From Eggerthella sinensis (GTDB lineage: Bacteria > Actinomycetota > Coriobacteriia > Coriobacteriales > Eggerthellaceae), in assembly GCF_003339815.1 (NCBI RefSeq), contig NZ_PPTT01000006.1, forward strand, positions 62,001 to 126,000: DNA of 64,000 nt. The letters run 5' to 3'. Positions 15,159-24,020 of this stretch are shown here, one piece after another. Under the pieces are notes generated by a model. The model searched no databases and was not told the origin of the DNA. It was given only the letters and a program-made list of their open reading frames with translations. A program made the translations under genes and the position numbers. Position 1 is the stretch's first letter; each line of letters opens with the position of its first letter.

Positions 15159-18071
15159 GTGAGAACAAAAGCAGCGCGCTGCGTCTGCTCGGCAATGGCA
15201 GCATTGCTGATCGCAACTACCGTCTTCGTCGCACCCGCATCGGCTGAAGCGGTGCCCGGTCAGTCGTCGGGAGCGGAGGTGACCGCCGAATCGTCCGATG
15301 CGGGCGATGCGGAAGCGTCATCGCACGAGTCGGCGGCCGAAGGGCCCCGCGAACCCGACGAACCCGACCCCGCATCCGCAACCGAACCCGAATCCCACGC
15401 GTCGCGTGCGATCAAAGTGGCGTTTCCCGAAGTTGCCGGCATCAGCGAAACCGACGAGAACGGCGTGCGCTCGGGGATCTTCTACGACTGGCTCGTCGAG
15501 ATCGCCAAGTACACCGGGTGGGAGTACGAGTTCGTCGACGGGGAGGCCGACGAGCTCATGGACCGCATCGTGGCCGGCGAGCTCGATCTCATCGGCGGCA
15601 TGTACTACCGCGAGCAGATCGCATCCTATTACGAGTACGCCGCCTATCCCATCGGGTCGAACCACGCGCTGCTCATCAGTTCGGAGGACGCCGACGACAT
15701 CGTCACCTTCGACCCCAAGACGCTGAACGGCAAAACCATCGGCGCGTTCGAGAACGCTGCCGAGAAGATTCGCCGTCTGGAAAACTACCTCGAGTTCAAC
15801 GGCATCGACTGCACCGTCAAGAGCTTGGAGTACGACGACTACATCCAGTGCCTGAGCACCGGTATCGCCGACGTCATGCTGGGAAACGATCCCGACGTCA
15901 TCGACGGCCGCAAGGTGGTGGCCGAGTTCGAAGGCGAGCCGTACTACATCGCCACGCCGGCGGGCAGCCCGTTGATCGACGAGCTGAACAATGCGATGAC
16001 CTCGATATACACCGCAGATTCCGAATTCGCCGAAGAACTCGACGTCAAGCACATGCCCTCGCGCTACCGAACCCCCATCGGGTTCTCGGACGCCGACCGC
16101 GCCTACATCGAGCAGGCGGGCGTCATCAGGGTGGCCGTCATGGAGGACCGCTACCCGCTCTACTACCAGCGCGACGGCCAGTACCAGGGCATCGTGAAGG
16201 ACGTGCTCGACCGCATCACCGAGCGCACGGGCCTCACGTTTCGCCTCGTGCACGCAAGCACCTACCAGGGGGCCATCGACCTCGTGAACGCCGGAGAAGC
16301 GGACATTATGGGCTGCTTCATGGACGACGGGTACGCCGCCGACGCCGAAGGGCTCGCCATCACCGACAGCTTCGCCGCGCTCAACGAGGTGGTGTTCCGC
16401 AACAAGCTCACCAGCTCGCAGGGCACCGTGTTCGCGCAGATCGAGGGGCGCTCCGGCTCGAACGGCGTGAGCGCGTCGGACATCGTGTACTACCGCACCT
16501 ACGAGGACTGCCTCGAAGCGGTGAACTCGGGACGCGCCGACATCACGAGCATGCCCGTCGCGTTCGCGGAGAGCCTGTTCACCGACCAGGCGTTCAACAA
16601 CATCACGCCCACCACCTCCGAGCACCACGACAGCAACCTCTCGCTCGCCTTCCCGAAGCCCGTCGATTCCGCGCTGTACTCCATCATGAGCAAGGCCGTG
16701 AACAGCTTCACCTCCGACGAGCTGGAAACCATCTCGTCGCGCAACACCATGCCCGCGTTCGGCCAGCAGCGCACCATCCAGGCCGTCGTGTCCGAGAATC
16801 CGCTGCTCATCGTGGCGCTCGGGTTGGTGCTGTGCCTGTTCGTCGGCGCCATCGTCGTGGTGGTGTCGGTGGCGAAGGTGCGCAACCGCATGATGGAGAT
16901 GAAGCTGGAGAAAGTGGAGGAGATGGGCCGCGCGAAGACCGACTTCCTCTCGCGCATGTCGCACGAGATTCGCACGCCCATGAACGCCATCATCGGCCTG
17001 TCGAACGTGGCGTCGCTGTCGGGCGAGGCCACGCCGTCCATCCGCTCGAGCCTCGAGAAGATCAACACCTCGGCGCAGTTCCTGTTGTCGCTCGTGAACG
17101 ACATCCTCGACATGAGCAAGATCGAGAACGACAAGATGCACATCGAGACGGCGCCGGTCAGCCTGCATTCGCTCGCCGATCGGCTGCAGAGCATGTTCTG
17201 CATTCAAGCCGAGGAGAAGGGCATCGTGCTCGAGGCGCGCTGCGACGCCGACGACGTGGTGGTGGCCGACGACGTGCGCCTGCAGCAGGTGCTGGCGAAC
17301 CTGCTGTCGAACGCGCTCAAGTTCACCGATCCCGGCGACACCATCCGGCTGAGCATCGGGGTGCTGCTGCGCGAGGAGGGCACGGTGAACGTGCGCTTCA
17401 GCGTGAAGGATACGGGCGCGGGCATCCACGAGGAGGATCTCGAGCGCATTTTCGTGTCGTTCGAACAGGCTTCCGGGAACCGTCTCAACGCGCAGGGCAC
17501 CGGTTTGGGGTTGGCCATCAGCAGCAACCTCGTGCGGCTCATGGGCGGCAAGCTCGACGTGAAGAGCGTCGCGGGCGAAGGCTCGGAGTTCTTCTTCATC
17601 CTCGACCTGCCCGCCGCCGTGGAGGCGCCTGCCTCAGCGGGGTCGTTCTGTGCGGTCGACGGCGTGCCGCCGCGCTCGCTTGCGGGCACGCGCGTGCTGC
17701 TGGCCGAGGACAACGACTTGAACGCCGAGATCGCCGTGGCGCTGCTCGACATGGAGGGCGTGGAAACCAAGCGCGCCGCCAACGGGCGCGAAGCGGTCGA
17801 CCTGTTCGCGCAATCGGTTCCCGGAACCTTCGACTTCGTGCTCATGGACGTGAAGATGCCGGTGCTCGACGGCCTCGAGGCGGCGGCGGAGATCCGCGCG
17901 CTCGCCCGCGTCGACGCGCGGGAGATCCCCATCATCGCGCTCACGGCCAACACGTTCCAGGAGGATCGCGAGGATGCGGCGGCCGCGGGCATGAACGGGT
18001 TCATCCCCAAGCCGTTCGACGCGAAGCAGCTCTACGACACGCTGCGCAGCTTCCTGCCGCCCGAGGGCTAA
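15159..18071 (+). CDS. hybrid histidine kinase with two periplasmic-binding sensor domains
   Basis: Encodes 970 residues. Order: signal peptide (1-30); acidic low-complexity linker; two tandem SBP_bac_3 domains (about 84-310 and 325-540, each opening with a beta-strand such as IKVAFPEVAG or VIRVAVMEDRYP); one membrane span (~548-570); HisKA with SHEIRTPMN, His near 602; HATPase with NLLSNALKF and GTGLGLAIS; and a receiver with Asp near 896 (FVLMDVKMPVLDG). It should bind extracellular small molecules and phosphorylate its own receiver. GTG 15159 is selected by GAAGGAGG eight bases upstream. No response-regulator gene adjoins; it converges on the binding-protein/5'-nucleotidase gene eight bases away. 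Confidence 0.93.
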   Translation: MRTKAARCVCSAMAALLIATTVFVAPASAEAVPGQSSGAEVTAESSDAGDAEASSHESAAEGPREPDEPDPASATEPESHASRAIKVAFPEVAGISETDENGVRSGIFYDWLVEIAKYTGWEYEFVDGEADELMDRIVAGELDLIGGMYYREQIASYYEYAAYPIGSNHALLISSEDADDIVTFDPKTLNGKTIGAFENAAEKIRRLENYLEFNGIDCTVKSLEYDDYIQCLSTGIADVMLGNDPDVIDGRKVVAEFEGEPYYIATPAGSPLIDELNNAMTSIYTADSEFAEELDVKHMPSRYRTPIGFSDADRAYIEQAGVIRVAVMEDRYPLYYQRDGQYQGIVKDVLDRITERTGLTFRLVHASTYQGAIDLVNAGEADIMGCFMDDGYAADAEGLAITDSFAALNEVVFRNKLTSSQGTVFAQIEGRSGSNGVSASDIVYYRTYEDCLEAVNSGRADITSMPVAFAESLFTDQAFNNITPTTSEHHDSNLSLAFPKPVDSALYSIMSKAVNSFTSDELETISSRNTMPAFGQQRTIQAVVSENPLLIVALGLVLCLFVGAIVVVVSVAKVRNRMMEMKLEKVEEMGRAKTDFLSRMSHEIRTPMNAIIGLSNVASLSGEATPSIRSSLEKINTSAQFLLSLVNDILDMSKIENDKMHIETAPVSLHSLADRLQSMFCIQAEEKGIVLEARCDADDVVVADDVRLQQVLANLLSNALKFTDPGDTIRLSIGVLLREEGTVNVRFSVKDTGAGIHEEDLERIFVSFEQASGNRLNAQGTGLGLAISSNLVRLMGGKLDVKSVAGEGSEFFFILDLPAAVEAPASAGSFCAVDGVPPRSLAGTRVLLAEDNDLNAEIAVALLDMEGVETKRAANGREAVDLFAQSVPGTFDFVLMDVKMPVLDGLEAAAEIRALARVDAREIPIIALTANTFQEDREDAAAAGMNGFIPKPFDAKQLYDTLRSFLPPEG

Positions 18072-18079
18072 CGGGCACG

Positions 18080-19987
18080 CTAGCCCACGATGAAGCGCCC
18101 GTCCTGCGCGGGCGCGACGGTCTTGGCGTCGCGCACCGCCTGCGCCACGATGTCGGCGACGGCGCGGTTCGACCGATCGCACGACAGCAGGTACTCGTCG
18201 GGCACCGTCTCGTCCATGACGGCGACGGTGTAGACGGCGTCGGGCTCGATGGCCGACCCGTCGCTGCGGGCGATGGCCTTGATCCTGCTGCCCGGTGCGG
18301 CCTGCGGATCGTAGGTCATCGTGAGCCCGGAGGCGTAGTAGAACCAGCCGGTTTGGTCGTTGTCCACGGGAAGGGCGTACTCGAGCGTGCGCAGCAGGTT
18401 CGCGCCGGTCATGCTCACCGTCCACATCGTGCCGGTCTCGCCGTGCTTGAGGTCGGGCAGGATGCGCAGCACGTCGGTCATGGTCACGGTGCCGCCGTAC
18501 AGCCGCCCGCTGATGCCCTTGCCGTTGTAGCGCCCGTCCTTGCCGTTGTCCAAAAACAGCGCGACGTCGGCGCCGCTCGCCTCGCGCAGCGCATCGGCCA
18601 CGAAGCCGCCCGTCTCGGCCAGCGTGAAGTCGCTCGCGGCCGCCCCGAGCACCTCCTCCTCGTTCGAGGCGCTCTGCGGCGCGGCGTTCTGCGCGTCCAC
18701 CATCTCGATCACCTGGGCGCTCGTCGTGTCGCCGCGCACCATGCCGGCCAGCCCCTCGCGCAGCGCGTCCTGGGCGTTGGCCAGGGTGGGGAAGGACCCG
18801 TAGCGGCCGTGCTCCAGCGCGTTGCGCATGTCGTCGATCTCGGGCACGTCGGGCGCGCCGACGCCGGTGAGGTTCGAGTACATGGCGCCCGTGTCGGACA
18901 TGAGCGCCTCCTGGCCTTCGGGCGTGCTGAGGTAGTCCATGATGCGCATGACGGCGTCGTAGACGGTTTCGTTGCCCGCCTGCGCGATCTGCTTGCCCAA
19001 CCCGATGTAGCAGACGGGGTAGAGCCGTGCCCAGTCGCCGCCGTCGCCGGGGTTGAAGAACGGCATGAGCGCGAACTCGTCGGTGGTGCCCGTCTGGCTC
19101 TCGCCCATGCGCGCCATGAGCACCGAATCCTCCACCATGGCGCACCCGCGCGTGAACAGCATGGTCTCGCGCTGCGCGTAGTCCACGTCGAGGTCGCCCG
19201 CTTGCAGGATGTTCTCGTCGACGAGCGTCTGGAACGTGTCGAGCGCCGGTTGGAACTGGTCGCCGAAGCTCGCGCCGTCGTTGCGGTCGTACGCCTCGAG
19301 CCAGCGCTCGTCCTGCGGCTTGCCGTAGCAGGACGCGAAGCCGAAGCCCGTGAACGCGGTGTCGAGCACCTCGGCGTTCTTGAGGCCCAGCTGCAGCGAG
19401 CGCATGCCGCTGTCCTCGATGGTGCGGCACAGCTCCACGAACCCGTCGAAGTCGGCGGGGACCTCCCAGCCGTTCTCGGCGAACAGCGTCTTGTTGTACA
19501 CGATGCCGCGCACCTGCGCGGGGCCGGGCAGGTAGTACAGCTTGCCGTCGCGTGCGATCTCGTTGAGCGCCGAGATGTTGTAGCGGCTCGAGAAGCCCAT
19601 GCCGCTCAAGTCGAGCAGATTGTCGTCCCAGTACTGCTCGCCCACCTCGTAGGGCCAGGTCATCACGATGTCGGTGAGGTCGCCGTGCGCGAGGCGCGCC
19701 TCGTATTCGTCGATGCCCATCTCGCGCGTGTAGTTGCCCACCTGCACGATGTCGATGTCGGGAAACTGCTCTTCCACGGCCTGCTCGAAGCCGTTGACGG
19801 TGAAGGCGTACTTCACGAGGACGGACACCTGCGTCCGCCCCTCCTCGGCAACCTTCTGCGACAGCACGTCGCCGTCCTCGCTCGAGCTGCTCGCGCACGC
19901 GACGGTGCTCACGAGCAGGGACGCCGCGACGCAGGCTGCGAGCGCGCCGCGCGCGAGACGACGCAGGGCCGGATGTGCGGACATCAT
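18080..19987 (-). CDS. substrate-binding lipoprotein fused to 5'-nucleotidase C-terminal domain
   Basis: Encodes 635 residues. An N-terminal signal peptide with a lipobox-like Cys (LLVSTVACASSS) predicts a lipoprotein. Residues ~30-420 resemble family-1 ABC solute-binding proteins (LYYLPGPAQVRGIVYNKTLF, NENGWEVP-type segments, CYIGLGKQIAQ). Residues ~445-635 match the 5'-nucleotidase C-terminal domain (ETGGFVADALREASGADVA, TMTDVLRILP, SMTGANLLRTLEYALP). The metallophosphatase half of a nucleotidase is absent, so the C-terminal part may only bind ligand. Its start overlaps the EAL gene stop (ATGA), with GGAG before it, implying coupled translation. It may be a sensory ligand binder, as no permease gene is present. 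Confidence 0.82.
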   Translation of the reverse strand: MMSAHPALRRLARGALAACVAASLLVSTVACASSSSEDGDVLSQKVAEEGRTQVSVLVKYAFTVNGFEQAVEEQFPDIDIVQVGNYTREMGIDEYEARLAHGDLTDIVMTWPYEVGEQYWDDNLLDLSGMGFSSRYNISALNEIARDGKLYYLPGPAQVRGIVYNKTLFAENGWEVPADFDGFVELCRTIEDSGMRSLQLGLKNAEVLDTAFTGFGFASCYGKPQDERWLEAYDRNDGASFGDQFQPALDTFQTLVDENILQAGDLDVDYAQRETMLFTRGCAMVEDSVLMARMGESQTGTTDEFALMPFFNPGDGGDWARLYPVCYIGLGKQIAQAGNETVYDAVMRIMDYLSTPEGQEALMSDTGAMYSNLTGVGAPDVPEIDDMRNALEHGRYGSFPTLANAQDALREGLAGMVRGDTTSAQVIEMVDAQNAAPQSASNEEEVLGAAASDFTLAETGGFVADALREASGADVALFLDNGKDGRYNGKGISGRLYGGTVTMTDVLRILPDLKHGETGTMWTVSMTGANLLRTLEYALPVDNDQTGWFYYASGLTMTYDPQAAPGSRIKAIARSDGSAIEPDAVYTVAVMDETVPDEYLLSCDRSNRAVADIVAQAVRDAKTVAPAQDGRFIVG

Positions 19988-22281
19988 CGCTCCTCGCCTT
20001 CCTCGTTCGTCTCTTCGCCGAACGCCAGGCGCTCGAAGTCGGCGATGGGCATCGGGCGCGCGAACACGTAGCCCTGCACGTAGTCGCAGCCGATCTCCTC
20101 GAGCATGTCCACCTGATCCTCGTACTCGACGCCCTCGGCCACCGTGTCCATGTTGAGGGCCTGCGCCATGCTCACGATGCTCTGCACCACCGAGCGCGTG
20201 CGCGCCGGGTCCTTCGTGCGGTTGCGGAAGAAGATCTTGTCGAGCTTGAGCGTGTCGGCGGGGATGGATTGGATCATGTTGAGCGAGGAGTACCCGCTGC
20301 CGAAGTCGTCGATGGAGCAGTCGAAGCCCGCCTCGTGGATGTCCTCGATGACCTCGATGAGGCGATGCGAGTCCTCCATGACGATGCCCTCGGTGAGCTC
20401 GATCTCGATGAGCCGCTCGGGGATGCGGTAGCGATCGGCGATGGCGCGGTACGCATCGAGGAAGTTCTTGCTCTTCACGTGGGCGCGCGAGCAGTTCACC
20501 GACGTCTTCGGCGGCGTGAGCCCCCGGTCGATCCACCCGCGCAGCGTGCGGCACACCTCCTCGAACACGTGGAGGTCGAGCGTGACGATGAACCCGTTCT
20601 TCTCGAACAGGGGGATGAACTCGTCGGGGAATATCATGCCCTCCGAGGCGCTCACCCAGCGCGTGAGGGCCTCGGAGCCGCCCACGACGCGCTCGGGCAG
20701 GCGGTACTTCGGCTGCAAATACACCTGGAACTCGCCTTCGAGCATGGCGCGCTCCATCATGTCCTCGAGCTGCTTCTCGCGCACGAGCAGGCGGCGCACC
20801 TCGTCGTCGTACACGGCGTAGCGAATCTTGCCGCCGATGGCTTGGGGCGATTCGCGCAACGCCAGCTTCGCGCGGTCGATCATCTGGGGGAAGGGCAGCT
20901 CGTCGTTGTCGATGACGAAGATGCCGAACTCCACGATGGGCAGGTTCCACTGCGGCTGGTTCTCCTCGAGGAAGCGCTCGGCGATGCGGTACCATTCGGC
21001 GAAGCGCTCGCGCAGCCACGGCTCGCCGTCGAACTCGATGAGGATGCAGAAGTTGTCGGCCGACTGCCGCCCGATGTACTCGCCGGGGCGCAGCCCGCTC
21101 TCGATGGTTTCCGAGAACATGCGCAGCAGGTCGTCGCAGGAGCGGCGGCCGAACTGCTCGTTGAGCACCTTGAACTTCTCCATGTTCGTGTAGACGAGCG
21201 CGTAGCGCGGCCGATCCGTCGCGGACAGCGATTGCTGCGCCAGGTCGTAGAAGCGTTGGATGGTGTGGCCGCTCGTCACGTCGTCCACGTAGGCGATGTG
21301 CTCGAGTTTTCGGCGGTTGCGCGACGAGGTGAACAGCAAGAACGCCACGAGCGCGGCGAAGGCCGCCGTCACGACGCCGCACATGAGCAGCGTTGCGCCC
21401 AGCATCATGTCCGAGCGCGCGTTCACCACGCTCGCGGGCACGAACGTGAGCAGGTACCAGTTCTGCGGCGCGATGGGCGTGTACACGGCGTAGTAGCGCA
21501 CGTCGTCGATGGTGAAGCCGATCTGACCCTTCCCCTCGGCGGCCATGGAGGATTTCATCGACTCGAGGCTGTCGTCCTGATCGAGCTCCGACTGCCCGAT
21601 GGTGGTCAGCACGTTGTAGCCCAGTTCGAGGGCGGAGGGGGAGGACGAGCGCACGACGATGGTGCCGCCGCGGTCGATGATGCACGAGAACGACTGTCCG
21701 TCGAACGACGACATGGACAGCGTCTCGTCGAAGGATGCCGGCTCGTACACGGCGGCCATCGCCACCATGGGCGTGCCGTCCATGGTGATGTTCTCGAGCG
21801 GGATGGACAGCGCGATGCGCTCTTCGTTGTCGATCATCTGCGCGTTCGAGATGACCGCCCTGCCTTCGCTCACCGCATCCATGAAGTACGCGTCGTTGTC
21901 AAGCTTCACGGGCTCGCCGGTGCTCGCGTACGCCTTGCCGTCCGCGTCGATGAGCATGATGTCCTGGAACTCCCAGCCTTCGCGCTGCGCCTCGACCACG
22001 GCGGCGAAGCGGGAGAAGGTGGTCACCTGCGCGGTGTGCAGGCCCGACGACACCGTGTGCAGGAACGAGTAGTTGTCGGCGATGGTGCGGTCGATGTTCG
22101 CGCCGATGCGCGTGGCGATTTCCTGGAGGTAGCCGCCGCTCTCGGCGCGGATGGTGCTCTGCAGCTGCTGGTAGTATTGGAAGCTGAACGTTCCCACGAC
22201 GATGCAGGCGAGCGCGAACGTCGCAAGCGACAGCTTGAGGGAGCCCTTGAAAGCCGGCATCCTGCGGTGAGTACGTCCCAT
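19984..22281 (-). CDS. dCache-GGDEF(degenerate)-EAL c-di-GMP phosphodiesterase
   Basis: Encodes 765 residues. Order: N-terminal membrane span (~18-38); extracytoplasmic dCache-like sensor to ~310; second span (~315-340); GGDEF domain whose active site reads RQSADNF instead of GGDEF (near 407), so no cyclase activity is expected; EAL domain from ~510 with EALTRW, ELTEG, IDDFGSGYSS, LKLDKIFF, VAEGVE and QGYVF, which keep the metal and catalytic residues, so c-di-GMP hydrolysis is likely. ATG 22281 has AAAGGA six bases before it. It is cotranscribed with the binding lipoprotein downstream and has a promoter at 22397-22370. Confidence 0.92.
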   Translation of the reverse strand: MGRTHRRMPAFKGSLKLSLATFALACIVVGTFSFQYYQQLQSTIRAESGGYLQEIATRIGANIDRTIADNYSFLHTVSSGLHTAQVTTFSRFAAVVEAQREGWEFQDIMLIDADGKAYASTGEPVKLDNDAYFMDAVSEGRAVISNAQMIDNEERIALSIPLENITMDGTPMVAMAAVYEPASFDETLSMSSFDGQSFSCIIDRGGTIVVRSSSPSALELGYNVLTTIGQSELDQDDSLESMKSSMAAEGKGQIGFTIDDVRYYAVYTPIAPQNWYLLTFVPASVVNARSDMMLGATLLMCGVVTAAFAALVAFLLFTSSRNRRKLEHIAYVDDVTSGHTIQRFYDLAQQSLSATDRPRYALVYTNMEKFKVLNEQFGRRSCDDLLRMFSETIESGLRPGEYIGRQSADNFCILIEFDGEPWLRERFAEWYRIAERFLEENQPQWNLPIVEFGIFVIDNDELPFPQMIDRAKLALRESPQAIGGKIRYAVYDDEVRRLLVREKQLEDMMERAMLEGEFQVYLQPKYRLPERVVGGSEALTRWVSASEGMIFPDEFIPLFEKNGFIVTLDLHVFEEVCRTLRGWIDRGLTPPKTSVNCSRAHVKSKNFLDAYRAIADRYRIPERLIEIELTEGIVMEDSHRLIEVIEDIHEAGFDCSIDDFGSGYSSLNMIQSIPADTLKLDKIFFRNRTKDPARTRSVVQSIVSMAQALNMDTVAEGVEYEDQVDMLEEIGCDYVQGYVFARPMPIADFERLAFGEETNEEGEER

Positions 22282-22604
22282 ACTGCGTCCTTTCGACGGA
22301 AGAGCATCGGACCGGTGCGCGATGCCGTGGGGCGCGCGAAGCCGAATCAAACGACGTACGCGTTATTAAAGCATAGGTTGGCAAGAAAATGTTGCAAGAA
22401 CGCGACCGAATTGCTACGCGTTCTAAAATGCCTGTTCATTCGTGCGAACAGGGAGGGGGGCCGGCCCTGCACCACCCCGTTTGAAGCTTTATATTCGTCG
22501 TCTAAAACGGGCCCAACTATGATAAACTATTTGGCTGTATCTTTGCGCCTGGTGCGTATGTATACTCATGCCCAGCGCGCAGTCCTGTCGGAAAGGAAGA
22601 TCAC
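22282..22604. other. 323-base divergent control region of the EAL gene and rpoD
   Basis: No gene seen. It is less GC-rich than the flanks. Inverted repeats: GAACGCG (22398-22404) / CGCGTTC (22417-22423), and CTGTTC (22432-22437) / GAACAG (22446-22451). Plus-strand -10-like boxes for rpoD lie at TAAAAT 22424, TATGAT 22518 and TATACT 22561, none with a good -35 box; rpoD genes often have several promoters. Confidence 0.45.
22370..22397 (-). promoter_or_regulatory. promoter of the EAL/binding-lipoprotein operon
   Basis: On the minus strand TTGCAA (22397-22392), 16 bases, TATGCT (22375-22370). Transcription would start near 22363, about 80 bases before ATG 22281. Confidence 0.45.
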
Positions 22605-23840
<1,236 letters not shown>

Positions 23841-23844
23841 GGCT

Positions 23845-23921
23845 CTTCCTTTTATGGCGCGGCGCTCCAGTCTTTTCCGGCGCGGCGGGGACGTAGCGTT
23901 CCATGCGTCCCTTGCCGCGCC
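23845..23921 (+). repeat. post-stop hairpin element, copy 1 (after rpoD)
   Basis: Begins five bases after the rpoD stop with CTTCCTTTTATGGCGCGGCG and contains a strong hairpin GGCGCGGC (23879-23886) plus GGGACG against CGTCCC plus GCCGCGCC (23914-23921). No T-run follows. The TGGCGCGGCG core recurs just after rlmKL and serC. Confidence 0.5.
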
Positions 23922-24020
23922 TGTGCGCATGCCGCTCCCGTCACGAATCGGCGCGCGTGCGGGTGCTTGATCGCATGCCGCTTCCCGCGCCATGAAAACA
24001 CTTCCCAAGGAGTTCCCCGG

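Noticed and set aside
22432-22451. CTGTTC/GAACAG dyad as a LexA box before rpoD
   Set aside because: The gram-positive SOS box is CGAAC-N4-GTTCG; here the half-sites are inverted and spaced by eight.
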